Source of the DNA: JADJOY01 sp046331705 [NCBI: bacterium]
Lineage (GTDB): Bacteria > JADJOY01
NCBI GenBank assembly: GCA_046331705.1
Contig: JAXLQJ010000069.1
Location: 1-37,400 of the forward strand
DNA length: 37,400 bases
Direction: 5' to 3'
This document shows positions 7,505 through 16,109 of this stretch, piece after piece (within the stretch, counting starts at the first letter, position 1; each line of letters begins with the position of its first letter). Made by a program: the position numbers and the translations under genes. The notes beneath the pieces are model-generated. The model saw nothing but the letters and a program-made list of their open reading frames with translations. It ran no database searches and had not been told where the DNA came from.

Positions 7505-8641
7505 TCAGTCCAAGCTCTTTCGGAAACGCAGCGCGGCGAGGGTGATGGCGGCGGTGGCGAAGCAGACCAGCACCAGGGCTTGCGGCCACAGCGTCGCGAA
7601 GCCGGCGCCTTTCAAGAACACGCCGCGCACGATGATCGCGTAGTAGCGCAGCGGCACGGCGTAGGTCGCGAGCTGGATCGGGTGCGGCATGTTCTCGATC
7701 GGGAACACGAGACCCGAGAGGTAGATCATGGGCACCATGAACAGGAAGGTCGACGTGAGCATCGCCTGCTGCTGGGTGCGCACCAGCGTCGACGTGAGCA
7801 GCCCCAATCCCAGCGCGGTGAGGATGAACGGGATCGAGAGCAGCACCAGGGCCGCGAGGGTGCCCGTGAGCGGCACGTGGAAGAGGAATACCGAGAGCCC
7901 CGTCACGGCGAACAGATCGAGGATCGCGATGCCGAAGAAAGGCAGCAGCTTCGCGACCACCAGCTGCCACGGGCGCACGGGGGTCACGCTCAACTGCTCC
8001 AGCGTGCCGTTCTCCTTCTCGCGGACCACCGCCATCGAGGGCAGGATCATGGTCATGAGCAGGATGGTCATGGCCATGATCGCCGGCACGTAGAACCAGC
8101 GGCTCTTCAGGTCCGGGTTGAACCAGACGCGCGGCACGAGCTCGAGCTGTGGGATCGGCCGTGTGGAGGCCGTGGCGCCGGCGCGCATCCGCCGCTCGGT
8201 GACGGCTTCGGCACCCGCCGCGGCGAGGATGCGATTGGCGTAGCCGAGCCCCACCACGGCGGAGTTCGAGTCGGTGCCGTCGACGAGAAGTTGCACGCTG
8301 GCGCTGCGACCACCCACCAGGTCTCCGCCGAAGTCCGGTGCGATCACCAGCGCCAGGTCGGCCTTGCGTCGGATCAGCCACGGCTCGACGGTGCTGGTCG
8401 TGTCCTCGCTGCCGACCACGTCGAAGTAGCCGGAGGCCGTGAACCGATCCACGAGATCGCGGCTCGCGGGGCTTCGATCCTGATCCACCACCACGATCGG
8501 CACGTGCTTCACGTCGGTGTTGGCCGCGTACCCGAACGCCATCACCTGCATGATGGGCGCCATCAGCATCGCGCGCAGCATCGCGGTATCGCGCCGCAGC
8601 TGGGTGGCTTCCTTTCGGAGCACGTGACGAAAGACGCTCAT
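7505..8641 (-). CDS. ABC-2 type exporter permease, YbhR-like (378 aa)
   Basis: Inner-membrane subunit of the exporter. It has a cytoplasmic N-terminus (FRHVLRKEATQLRRD), a first membrane span near residues 25-42, a long periplasmic domain, then five membrane spans in the C-terminal half. The ABC2_membrane_3 hallmark VVREKENGTLEQLSVTP follows the second span. The coding start overlaps the preceding permease stop by one base (TGATG). It is homologous to the other permease and would form the transmembrane heterodimer with it. By analogy with YbhSR it probably exports a drug or other amphiphile. Confidence 0.92.
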   Translation of the reverse strand: MSVFRHVLRKEATQLRRDTAMLRAMLMAPIMQVMAFGYAANTDVKHVPIVVVDQDRSPASRDLVDRFTASGYFDVVGSEDTTSTVEPWLIRRKADLALVIAPDFGGDLVGGRSASVQLLVDGTDSNSAVVGLGYANRILAAAGAEAVTERRMRAGATASTRPIPQLELVPRVWFNPDLKSRWFYVPAIMAMTILLMTMILPSMAVVREKENGTLEQLSVTPVRPWQLVVAKLLPFFGIAILDLFAVTGLSVFLFHVPLTGTLAALVLLSIPFILTALGLGLLTSTLVRTQQQAMLTSTFLFMVPMIYLSGLVFPIENMPHPIQLATYAVPLRYYAIIVRGVFLKGAGFATLWPQALVLVCFATAAITLAALRFRKSLD

Positions 8642-9765
8642 CAGGTGGCCCTGCGGCTCAGCCGCTTGCTGGCGATGCCGAGCACGACGGTGGCGTAGAG
8701 CGCCAGGAAGCCGAGCTCTTCCAGGTACGGCCCCAGTCCCGCTCCCTTCAGGATCACGCCCCGGGCGATCACCAGGAAGTAGCGCGCCGGCACGGCGTAG
8801 GTCACGAGCTGAAGCGCGTGCGGCATGGCCCGGATCGAGAAGATGAAGCCCGACAGGAAGATCGCCGGCATCATCGAGGTGAGCGTCGAGATCTGGAACG
8901 CCATCGCCTGGTTGTCCACCAGCGTCGAGACCAGGAGCCCCCAGCCGAGCGCACCGATCAGGTAGAGCAGCGTCGCCGCGTAGAGCGACGCGTACGCGCC
9001 GCGGACCTGGACGTGGAAGAGCACTCGCGCCGCGATCAGGATGAGCGTGGTCGCGGCGAGCGAGATCACGAGGTAGGGAAGCAGCTTGCCGACGATCAGC
9101 TGGCCGCTCGACAGCGACGTCACGCGCAGCTGCTCCAGGGTGCCGCGCTCCTTCTCCCGCACCACGGAGAGCGCGGTCGAGATGACCGCCGTCAGCATCA
9201 GGATGAAACCGATGAGCCCCGGAACCAGGAACTGCGTGGACTTGAGCTCGGGGTTGTACCAAACGCGCGGCTCCACCCGGATCGCCGGCGTGAGACGTCG
9301 CCCGGAACCGTCCATCACGGCGCTCGCCAGCTCCGCGTTGAAGGCCGCCGAGACGGACGACGCGTAGCCGAGGAGCGTGGTCGCGGTGTTGGCGTTGGCG
9401 CCGTCGAGGACGAGCTGGATGGAAGGGCGGCGCCCGGCCGAGAGATCGGCGGCGAAGCGCTCCGGGATGACCAGCACCGCTTGGGCGTCGCGCCGCTGCG
9501 TCAGCGCCACGAGATCGGTGCCGGCGGGCAGATCCGCGGCGCGATCGAAGTAGCCGGACGCGACGAAGGTATCGACGAGCTCGCGGCTGACCCTCGACTT
9601 GTCGTCGTCCTCGATGGCCAGCGTCGCGTGCATCACGTCGAAGTTGAGCGCGTAGCCGTAGAGCAAGAGCATGAACGTGGGCAGGCCGAGGAGCATCGCG
9701 AGGGTGAGCGGATCGCGCCGCGCCTGCCGGAACTCCTTGTGCGCCACGGCCCAGATCTTCCTCAC
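8641..9765 (-). CDS. ABC-2 type exporter permease, YbhS-like (374 aa)
   Basis: Same architecture as its neighbour: a first span at about residues 22-42, a periplasmic domain, then five spans. The conserved VVREKERGTLEQLRVTSLS lies after the second span. The start is GTG at 9765, overlapping the stop of the ATPase gene upstream (GTGA). Together with the next permease it forms the membrane pore of the exporter, powered by the two ATPase genes of the same operon. The substrate is not deducible from sequence. Confidence 0.92.
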   Translation of the reverse strand: MRKIWAVAHKEFRQARRDPLTLAMLLGLPTFMLLLYGYALNFDVMHATLAIEDDDKSRVSRELVDTFVASGYFDRAADLPAGTDLVALTQRRDAQAVLVIPERFAADLSAGRRPSIQLVLDGANANTATTLLGYASSVSAAFNAELASAVMDGSGRRLTPAIRVEPRVWYNPELKSTQFLVPGLIGFILMLTAVISTALSVVREKERGTLEQLRVTSLSSGQLIVGKLLPYLVISLAATTLILIAARVLFHVQVRGAYASLYAATLLYLIGALGWGLLVSTLVDNQAMAFQISTLTSMMPAIFLSGFIFSIRAMPHALQLVTYAVPARYFLVIARGVILKGAGLGPYLEELGFLALYATVVLGIASKRLSRRAT

Positions 9766-10760
9766 GGCGCCGCCCCGCTCGCCGCCCCTTGCTCGCGTTC
9801 GGCGCGTTCCACCGAGTGGATGAACACGTCCTCGAGCGACGGCACGATGCGCTCGACGTGCGCGGGCACGTTGCCGTCCGCTTCCAGCGCGCGCCGCACG
9901 TCAGCGAGGCCGCGCTCGGCGTCCTCGACCACCACGTGCAGCCGGGTGCCGAAGGCGGAGGCCTCGAGGACGCCGGGCACGTCCTCGAGCGATGCCTGCG
10001 CATCGAGGTAGCGCGGGCAGCTCACTTCCAGCACGGCGCGCCCCACGAACACGCGCTTCAGCTCGGCGACGCTGCCCAGCGCCACCAAGCGCCCCGCGTG
10101 CATGAGCGCCACGCGATCGCAGCGCTCCGCCTCGTCCAGGTAGTGGGTGGTCACGATCACCGTGACGCCGTCGGCGGCGAGCCGGTCGATGGTGCTCCAG
10201 AATCGCCGCCGCGAGATCGGGTCCACGCCGCCCGTGGGCTCGTCGAGAAACACCACCTGCGGCTCGTGGAGCAACGAGCACGCGAGCGCCAGCCGTTGCT
10301 TCCAACCGCCGGGCAGCGAGCCCGTGACCAGGTCTTCCTTGCCGCCGAGTGTCGCCATCTCGATCGCCCAGTGCATGCGCGCGGCGAGGCGGCGATCGTC
10401 GAGGCCGTAGATTCCACCGTAGAACGAGAGGTTCTCGCGAACCGTCAGGTCTTCGTAGAGGCTGAATCGCTGGGTCATGTAGCCGATCCGCCGCTTCACC
10501 TCCTCGGGATCCGCACCCACGTCGATGCCGAGCACGCGCGCCGTGCCGCTGCTGGGACGCAAGAGCCCACACAGCATGCGGATGGCCGTCGATTTGCCGG
10601 CGCCGTTCGAGCCGAGCAACCCGAACACCTCGCCGGCGTGGACCTCGAGATCGAGGCCTTCGACCGCCACGAACGGACCGAATCGCTTGGCGAGCGCGCG
10701 CGTGATCACCGGCGGCGGCGCCCCCGCGACGACCTCGCGACCGCTGCGCGGATCGCTCAC
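9762..10760 (-). CDS. ABC transporter ATP-binding protein, second nucleotide-binding subunit (332 aa)
   Basis: ATPase with Walker A GSNGAGKST (50-58), Q-loop in YMTQRFSLY, Walker B VVFLDEP with the catalytic Glu, and switch His 206 (TTHYLDEAE). Its signature is unusual, LPGGW (149-153) in place of LSGGQ. A C-terminal extension of about 100 residues (DUF4162-like) ends in VPSLEDVFIHSV. The start is GTG at 10760, overlapping the tolC-like stop (GTGA). It resembles the C-terminal half of E. coli YbhF. It probably pairs with the other ATPase of the operon, which is encoded on the far side of the tolC-like gene. Confidence 0.92.
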   Translation of the reverse strand: MSDPRSGREVVAGAPPPVITRALAKRFGPFVAVEGLDLEVHAGEVFGLLGSNGAGKSTAIRMLCGLLRPSSGTARVLGIDVGADPEEVKRRIGYMTQRFSLYEDLTVRENLSFYGGIYGLDDRRLAARMHWAIEMATLGGKEDLVTGSLPGGWKQRLALACSLLHEPQVVFLDEPTGGVDPISRRRFWSTIDRLAADGVTVIVTTHYLDEAERCDRVALMHAGRLVALGSVAELKRVFVGRAVLEVSCPRYLDAQASLEDVPGVLEASAFGTRLHVVVEDAERGLADVRRALEADGNVPAHVERIVPSLEDVFIHSVERAEREQGAASGAAP

Positions 10761-12145
10761 GGCCCTTCCGCTCCCGCACCGAGCATGCGGTCGAAGGTCG
10801 CCCGCGCCAGGTGCGCCGCGGCCACCGCGCGGGTGCGATCGAGGCCGGCGCGCATCAGCGCCACCTCGGCGTCGAGCCGCTCCGACGACGGCGCGACACC
10901 CTCGCGATAGCGATCGGCGGAGACCCGCTCGTTCTCGCTCGCCGACGCGAGCGCGCGCTCGGCGACCGGGACCGCGCTGAGCGCCGTTTCGAGGTCCGTC
11001 AGGCGCGCGGTCACGTCTTGCCGGATCCGCGCTTCGAGGTCTTCGAGCTGACGCGCGGCGGCGTCCGCCTGTGCCCGCGCTCGTGCCACGGCCGCGCGGG
11101 TGCGCCCGAAATCGAACACCGAGAGCGACACGTTCACCCCGACGTCCCAGCTCGAATCCCACGAGTCCCGCTGCGGCAGGATGCGGCGATTGGGCCGCGC
11201 CTCGTCGTAGCCGGCGGCGAACGAGGCCTGCGGCCAGTAGGCGCCCTCTTCCGCTCGCACGCGGGCGCGCGCGGCCTCCACGCGACGCACCAGCGCCACG
11301 TGCTCGGGACGCGAGGCGTACGCCTGCTCGACGAGTGCCTCGACCTCGGTCGCGACCGGGCTCGGCAACGCGGGCGGAACCTGCGGGTCGACGCGCGTCG
11401 TGGGTGCCGCGCCGATGAGGCGTGTGAGATCCGCGTTGGCGACGCGGCTGTGGTTCTGCGCGTCCAGGCGCGCGAGCGTCGCGCGGTCGCGCTCCACCTC
11501 GACCGCGAGCACGTCGCTCCTCGCGGCCATGCCCACCTGCCGTGCCGCCTCCGCGTCCGTCAGGTGGCGCTCGAACGCGGCGAGCGCGCGGTCCAGCACC
11601 GCGGTGCTCTCGCGCGCCGTGACCAGCGACCAGAAGGCCGCGGTGGTCTCGAGCGTCACGTCGGCGCGCCCGGTCCGGACGTCCTCCGCCGTGGCGGCGC
11701 TCTCGCCGCGCGCGGCTTCTTCCGCGGCACTCAGGCGTCCGCCCGTGTAGAGCGGCAGACCCACCGAGGCTCGCGCGCGGTAGTTGTCCTGGATGTTCGG
11801 GAAGATCGTCTCCGGCGACGCGCCGGGCAGCGCGAAAGCGAGCTCCGGGACGCTCGACTGGTGCGTGTAGCCCGCCGTCAGATCGACCTCCGGCCAGTGC
11901 GCGGCCTGGGCCTGCGCGAGACCGGCTTCCGCGGCGCCGTGCAACGCCGCCAACGCTCCCAAGCGCGCCGAGCTCGCCTGCGCTCGCGTCAGCGCCTCCG
12001 CCAGCGTGAGCTCGAGCGCCGGCGCGGCGGACGAGACCCGCTCCGACGCTGCCGCGCCTGCCGGCGGCGACGCCGAATCGGCGGCGAGCGCCGTCGCCGC
12101 GAACCACCCGACCGAGAGACTCGCGATCCAACCGCGTCGGTTCAT
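10757..12145 (-). CDS. TolC-like outer-membrane efflux protein (462 aa)
   Basis: Signal peptide at residues 1-21 (cleavage after ALA). Two OEP repeats follow, each with long Ala/Glu/Arg-rich helices and barrel-forming segments such as WPEVDLTAGYTHQ and YWPQASFAAGYDE; the motif LPLYTGGR starts a barrel strand of repeat 1. It would form the trimeric outer-membrane duct of a tripartite exporter. Its position between two ATPase genes, with ATGA/GTGA overlaps on both sides, ties it to this ABC system rather than to an RND pump. The E. coli ybhGFSR operon has no tolC gene. Confidence 0.93.
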   Translation of the reverse strand: MNRRGWIASLSVGWFAATALAADSASPPAGAAASERVSSAAPALELTLAEALTRAQASSARLGALAALHGAAEAGLAQAQAAHWPEVDLTAGYTHQSSVPELAFALPGASPETIFPNIQDNYRARASVGLPLYTGGRLSAAEEAARGESAATAEDVRTGRADVTLETTAAFWSLVTARESTAVLDRALAAFERHLTDAEAARQVGMAARSDVLAVEVERDRATLARLDAQNHSRVANADLTRLIGAAPTTRVDPQVPPALPSPVATEVEALVEQAYASRPEHVALVRRVEAARARVRAEEGAYWPQASFAAGYDEARPNRRILPQRDSWDSSWDVGVNVSLSVFDFGRTRAAVARARAQADAAARQLEDLEARIRQDVTARLTDLETALSAVPVAERALASASENERVSADRYREGVAPSSERLDAEVALMRAGLDRTRAVAAAHLARATFDRMLGAGAEGP

Positions 12146-13137
12146 GCTCGTTCCTCGGCGCGCGTCGCCGGCGGCGCGCTCGACTCGGCGCTGCGCACGC
12201 GCGCGATGAAGATGTCTTCCAGCGACGGCGCCACCGCGCGCAGCGCCAGCACCTCCAGCCCCTCGGCCGCCAGCGCGACGCGGAACCGCTCGGCGAGCGC
12301 CTCCGTGGCCCCACCGTGGATCTGAACGTGCAGCCGCTCGCCGAAGGTCTCGAGGTCGCTCACCTCGGGCCGCGCTCGCAGCCAGTCCTGTGCGGCCCGC
12401 TTGGGCCGAGCCAGCACCTCGAGGAGCGCCCCGTGCTCGGCACGCGCCACGTCACGCAGGCGCGTCGGGCTCGCGATCGTGAGCACGCGCCCGCCGCTCA
12501 TGAGTGCCACGCGCTGACAGCGCTCGGCCTCGTCGAGATAGGGAGTGGTGAGCAGCAACGTGAGCCCCTCGCGCTGCAACCGGAAGAGAATGCGCCAGAA
12601 GTCGCGGCGCGACACCGGGTCCACGCCGGTGGTGGGCTCGTCGAGGATCAAGAGCTCGGGGCTGTGGATCAGGGTGCAGGCGAGCGCGAGCTTCTGCTTC
12701 ATGCCGCCCGAGAGGCGGTCGGCGAGACGGGTGCGGAAGCGCGCCATCTTGAGCAGCTCGAGCAGCTCGTCGCGGCGCGGCTTCCAGCGTCGAACGTCGT
12801 GGACCTCGGCGAAGAACGCGACGTTCTCGTCGACGGTGAGATCGCCGTAGAGCGAGAAGCGCTGCGCCAGATAGCCCACGCGCCCAGCGAGCGCCCGGGC
12901 CTCCCGGATCGGGTGCAGTCCGCACGCGCGCACCTCGCCGGCGTCGGGCACGAGCAGCCCGAGGATGGTGCGCAGCGTGGTGCTCTTGCCCGCGCCATCG
13001 GGGCCGATGAGGCCGAACATCTCGCCCTTGGCGACGGTGAAGCTCGCGCCGTCGACGGCGGTCACCGTGCCGAAGCGACGCACGAGGTCACGGACCTCGA
13101 CGAGCGCCGGCGCCGTGGGCTCGTTCGACTCGTTCAT
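12142..13137 (-). CDS. ABC transporter ATP-binding protein, first nucleotide-binding subunit (331 aa)
   Basis: ATPase with Walker A GPDGAGKST (45-53), Q-loop LAQRFSLY, canonical signature LSGGM (142-146) and Walker B LLILDEP. The switch (H-loop) position carries Pro, in TTPYLDEAE (P199), where an active site normally has His. The C-terminal extension ends in VAPSLEDIFIARV. It resembles the N-terminal half of the double ATPase YbhF. Its stop overlaps the tolC-like start. The missing switch His predicts that the ATP site using this Walker A hydrolyses poorly. Confidence 0.92.
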   Translation of the reverse strand: MNESNEPTAPALVEVRDLVRRFGTVTAVDGASFTVAKGEMFGLIGPDGAGKSTTLRTILGLLVPDAGEVRACGLHPIREARALAGRVGYLAQRFSLYGDLTVDENVAFFAEVHDVRRWKPRRDELLELLKMARFRTRLADRLSGGMKQKLALACTLIHSPELLILDEPTTGVDPVSRRDFWRILFRLQREGLTLLLTTPYLDEAERCQRVALMSGGRVLTIASPTRLRDVARAEHGALLEVLARPKRAAQDWLRARPEVSDLETFGERLHVQIHGGATEALAERFRVALAAEGLEVLALRAVAPSLEDIFIARVRSAESSAPPATRAEERA

Positions 13138-13186
13138 GTCCGACGATGGAGCGTGGATCGGGCGCTGGCGCGGATCCCGCCGCGGC

Positions 13187-14167
13187 TCAGCTCGCGCGCC
13201 CGGGGCGCGTGAGCAGCGCCTCGGCGGGCATCCCCGGCTTGAAGAGGCCGTCGTCGTTGGCGAGGGTGATCTTGACCTTGAACACCAGCTTCACGCGCTC
13301 GTCGCGGGTCTGGACGTTCTTGGGCGTGAACTCGGCCTGTGACGCCACGAAGGTGACGCGGCCGCGACGCTCCGCGCCGCCGTCGGTGCGCACCAGCGAC
13401 TCCTGGCCCACCTGGATCCAGTCGAGGTCCGGCTCGGGGACGTAGACCGAGAGCCACGCGTTGCGCACGTCGGTGAGCACGGCGATCGGCGCGCCTGGCG
13501 AGACCTGCTCGCCGGCCTCGGCGACCTTCTCCGTGACGAGGCCCGCGAGCGGGCTCGTCACCACGGTGTCGGCGAGCTGCTGCTCGAGCTGCGCCACGCG
13601 CGCCTCGGCACCGGCGAGCCGCGCGCGTGCACCATCGAGCTCCTGGCTACGGGCGCCGGCCTCGAGCCGGCGCAGCCGCTCGCGTGCCGAATCGACTCGT
13701 CCGGCGGCCACGTCCCTGCGCGCCTGGGCGTCGTCGCGGGCCTTGGTGGTGGCGGAGCCGCGCGCCAGCAGCTCGCGCGCCCGGGCCAGGTCCTTCTCGG
13801 CGGAAGTCAGATCGGCCTGTGCGGTCGCCACGCCGGCGCGCGCCTCCGCGATCTCCTCGACGCGCGCTCCCGCGAGGAGCAGCCGATGCTGCGCGTCCGC
13901 CTGGTCGCGCTCGGCCCGCGCCACGCGCAACGCCAGCTCGACGTCCACGGGATCGATGCGCGCGATCTCCGCGCCCGCGTCGACCACGTCGCCCTCGTGC
14001 ACCCGCACCACCGCGAGGCGACCCGCCACCTTGCTCGACACCCGCACCTCGGTGGCCTCGACGTGCCCGCTCGCGCGCAGCTCGCCCTCGGCGGCCTTGC
14101 CTGTGCAACCGCCGACCAGCGCCGCGAGCAGCAATGCACTCGCCCATCGCCTCGTCCCTCGCCTCAT
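13187..14167 (-). CDS. HlyD/YbhG-type periplasmic adaptor lipoprotein (326 aa)
   Basis: Membrane-fusion protein of the exporter. Lipoprotein signal with lipobox VGGC at about residues 18-21. A biotinyl-lipoyl half (SGHVEATEVRVSSKVAG..VHEGDVVDAG) is followed by a long alpha-helical hairpin rich in Glu/Ala/Arg (about residues 100-195). The second lipoyl half (TVVTSPLAGLVTEKVAEAGEQV) and a beta-barrel with FKPGMPAEALL complete it. It links the permeases to the TolC-like protein. The ATG overlaps the TetR stop (ATGA). A 49-base gap before the next gene is the largest in the operon. Confidence 0.92.
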   Translation of the reverse strand: MRRGTRRWASALLLAALVGGCTGKAAEGELRASGHVEATEVRVSSKVAGRLAVVRVHEGDVVDAGAEIARIDPVDVELALRVARAERDQADAQHRLLLAGARVEEIAEARAGVATAQADLTSAEKDLARARELLARGSATTKARDDAQARRDVAAGRVDSARERLRRLEAGARSQELDGARARLAGAEARVAQLEQQLADTVVTSPLAGLVTEKVAEAGEQVSPGAPIAVLTDVRNAWLSVYVPEPDLDWIQVGQESLVRTDGGAERRGRVTFVASQAEFTPKNVQTRDERVKLVFKVKITLANDDGLFKPGMPAEALLTRPGRAS

Positions 14168-14841
14168 GGTCGCCTTCCCGTCCGCCGCGTGGTGCCGCGC
14201 GGCCGCTTCCGGGATCGATTCTCGATCCCCTCGATCAGCAATCCCTCGAGATGCCGCGCGAACTCCGCCACCGACGGCGCCTTGGCGCGCGGCACCTGAC
14301 CACTCGCGACCACCCGCGCGCGAAAGCGCGTGGTCGCGGCGAAGAAGTTGAGCGCGCCCACCATCGCGAGGTGCGTGAGGAACGGGTCGACGGCGCGAAA
14401 CTCCCCCACACGCACCCCCTCCTCCACGATCCCGTGCACGGTCGCCAGCAGCTCGTGCAGGTATCCGATCCCGTGGCGCTCGAGCCGCTCGCCGCCGTCG
14501 ATCAGCTCGCGCACGATCATGGTCGGCAAGAGCGGCCGCGACGCGACCACCTCGCCGAAGATGCGAATCCACTCGCGCAGGCGATCCGCCGCCGGTCCAG
14601 GCGCCGCGCGCAGCACGTCGGTGCGCTCGCGCAGCAAGGCGAAGCTCTCGTCGAGGATGGCGGCATAGAGCCGCTCCTTGCCGCCGAAGTGGTAGCTCAC
14701 CATCGCCTTGTTGACGCGCGCCGCGGCCACGATCGCCTCGACGGTGGCGCCGTCGAAACCATGCTCCGCGAAGAGCCGCGCCCCGGCGTCGAGGAGGGCC
14801 TGGCGCGTCGCTTCGGAGCCGCGGGGACGAGGTGCCTTCAT
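14164..14841 (-). CDS. TetR-family regulator, CecR-like (225 aa)
   Basis: The N-terminal TetR DNA-binding domain (residues about 10-60) has LLDAGARLFAEHGFDGATVEAI and the recognition turn VNKAMVSYHFGGKERLYAAIL. The C-terminal ligand-binding helices resemble DUF1956/CecR (YbiH) regulators (FGEVVASRPLLPTMIVREL). It is the first gene of the exporter operon and overlaps the adaptor gene, the same order as cecR-ybhG in E. coli. It probably represses its own operon until an exporter substrate binds. The ATG at 14841 sits just before the basic N-terminus and next to an operator-like palindrome. Confidence 0.92.
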   Translation of the reverse strand: MKAPRPRGSEATRQALLDAGARLFAEHGFDGATVEAIVAAARVNKAMVSYHFGGKERLYAAILDESFALLRERTDVLRAAPGPAADRLREWIRIFGEVVASRPLLPTMIVRELIDGGERLERHGIGYLHELLATVHGIVEEGVRVGEFRAVDPFLTHLAMVGALNFFAATTRFRARVVASGQVPRAKAPSVAEFARHLEGLLIEGIENRSRKRPRGTTRRTGRRP

Positions 14842-14860
14842 CGCAAGGGACCAAACGAGT

Positions 14861-14886
14861 GGTTCAACTAACCGGTTGTTTAACTC
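14861..14886. promoter_or_regulatory. operator-like palindrome upstream of the TetR gene
   Basis: A perfect 8-bp core AACCGGTT (14870-14877) is flanked by GGTTCAACT on the left and GTTTAACTC on the right, making an imperfect dyad of about 26 bases. It begins 20 bases upstream of the tetR start codon and is AT-rich against its surroundings. This is the usual place and size for a TetR-family autorepression site, so it probably controls the whole exporter operon. Confidence 0.5.
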
Positions 14887-15025
14887 TCGTTCCAGGTCTG
14901 CGTCAAGCGCCGACTCACGCGATCGGCGCGGATCGCGCTGCGAGGCACCTCGCGTGTCGCCGCTCCCGCCGGGGCCCGGCGCGGGCCATTGCAGCGAGGC
15001 GACGAAACGCCCACCCTTGCTGGCC

Positions 15026-16057
15026 ATGATCACCACCCACGAGCCCGAGCTCACCGGCCCCGTCGACCTCTGCACCACCGCAGGCACGCTCGCGCCCCCG
15101 GCGCGCGGGTGGTCGCGCAAGCCCCTGCACCGGTGCAACCTCCGCGGACCGTGGGGGCGGCGCAAGCGCTGGGACTACTGGGCCGTCACCAATCGCGACG
15201 GCGACGTGCTCTCGATCACCTACGCGGACCTCGACTACCTGGGCCTCGTGACCGTCGCATTCCTCGACCTCGGCGCGCGCCGCTGGATCGAGCACGGCCT
15301 CGCGATCCCGCTGGCGCTCGGCTTTCGCCAACCCGATACCGTCGCCGGCGGCGACATCCACGTCGCGCTGCCCTCGCTCTTCCTGGCGATTCGCGAGCAG
15401 CCCGAAGGCACCCGACTCGAGGCGCGCTTTCGCAACCTACGCGGGCATCGCCTGGAGGCCGACGTGCTGGTCGCCCACCCGCCTGGCCACGAGACGCTGA
15501 GCGTGGTGATTCCGTGGAGCGCCGAGCGCTTCCAGTTCACGTCCAAGCACAACACCCGGCCGGCGCGCGGCACCGTGCGACTCGACGGCGTCGCTCACGA
15601 GTTCGGCGAGGCGAACGAGGGCTACGGCTGCCTCGACTACGGCCGCGGGCTCTGGCCGTACCGCACCACCTGGAACTGGGCCTCGGCCTCGGGGCACGCG
15701 GACGGGCGGGTGGTCGGGCTGCAATTCGGCGGCAAATGGACCGATGGCACCGGCTTCACCGAGAACGCGCTGGCGATCGACGGGCGCCTCACCAAGATCG
15801 GCGAGGAGCTGGCGTTCGAGTACGACACGCGCGACTACACCCGTCCCTGGACGATCCGGGCGCGGCACTCGGGGCTCGTCGATCTCTGCTTCACCCCGGC
15901 GTTCGAGAAGCGCCTCGACGTCCAGCTCGGCTTCGGCGCCGCCCATGCGCACATCTGCTTCGGGCACTTCTCGGGCAGCGTGCGCACCGAGCGCGACGAG
16001 ACCATCCGGATCGAGCGGCTCTTCGGCTGGGCCGAAGAGATGCGCGCCCGCTGGTGA
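15026..16057 (+). CDS. DUF2804 family protein (343 aa)
   Basis: The start ITTHEPELTGPVDLCTTAGTLAPPARGW and motifs such as RGPWGRRKRWDYWAV, FTSKHNTRPARG, YGCLDYGRGLWPYRTTWNWA and GGKWTDGTGFTENA are those of DUF2804 proteins. The biochemical function is unknown; the beta-rich sequence recalls lipocalin-like or AttH-like folds, but this is only an impression. There is no signal peptide or membrane segment. It is divergent from the exporter operon, with 184 bases between the two starts, and may share a control region with tetR. The ATG at 15026 fits the conserved family start. Confidence 0.85.
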   Translation: MITTHEPELTGPVDLCTTAGTLAPPARGWSRKPLHRCNLRGPWGRRKRWDYWAVTNRDGDVLSITYADLDYLGLVTVAFLDLGARRWIEHGLAIPLALGFRQPDTVAGGDIHVALPSLFLAIREQPEGTRLEARFRNLRGHRLEADVLVAHPPGHETLSVVIPWSAERFQFTSKHNTRPARGTVRLDGVAHEFGEANEGYGCLDYGRGLWPYRTTWNWASASGHADGRVVGLQFGGKWTDGTGFTENALAIDGRLTKIGEELAFEYDTRDYTRPWTIRARHSGLVDLCFTPAFEKRLDVQLGFGAAHAHICFGHFSGSVRTERDETIRIERLFGWAEEMRARW

Positions 16058-16109
16058 GCGCGCCCGCCGACGACCGCGGAACCGAGGACCCGGCGCCGGC
16101 GCGCGCTCA
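16055..16109. terminator. hairpin between convergent genes, arms covering both stop codons
   Basis: TGAGCGCGC (16055-16063) pairs with GCGCGCTCA (16101-16109). The left arm contains the TGA of the DUF2804 gene and the right arm contains the stop of the opposing protease gene. The loop is long (37 bases) but carries further GC pairing (CCG/CGG). No T-run is present. It could act in both directions. Confidence 0.4.
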
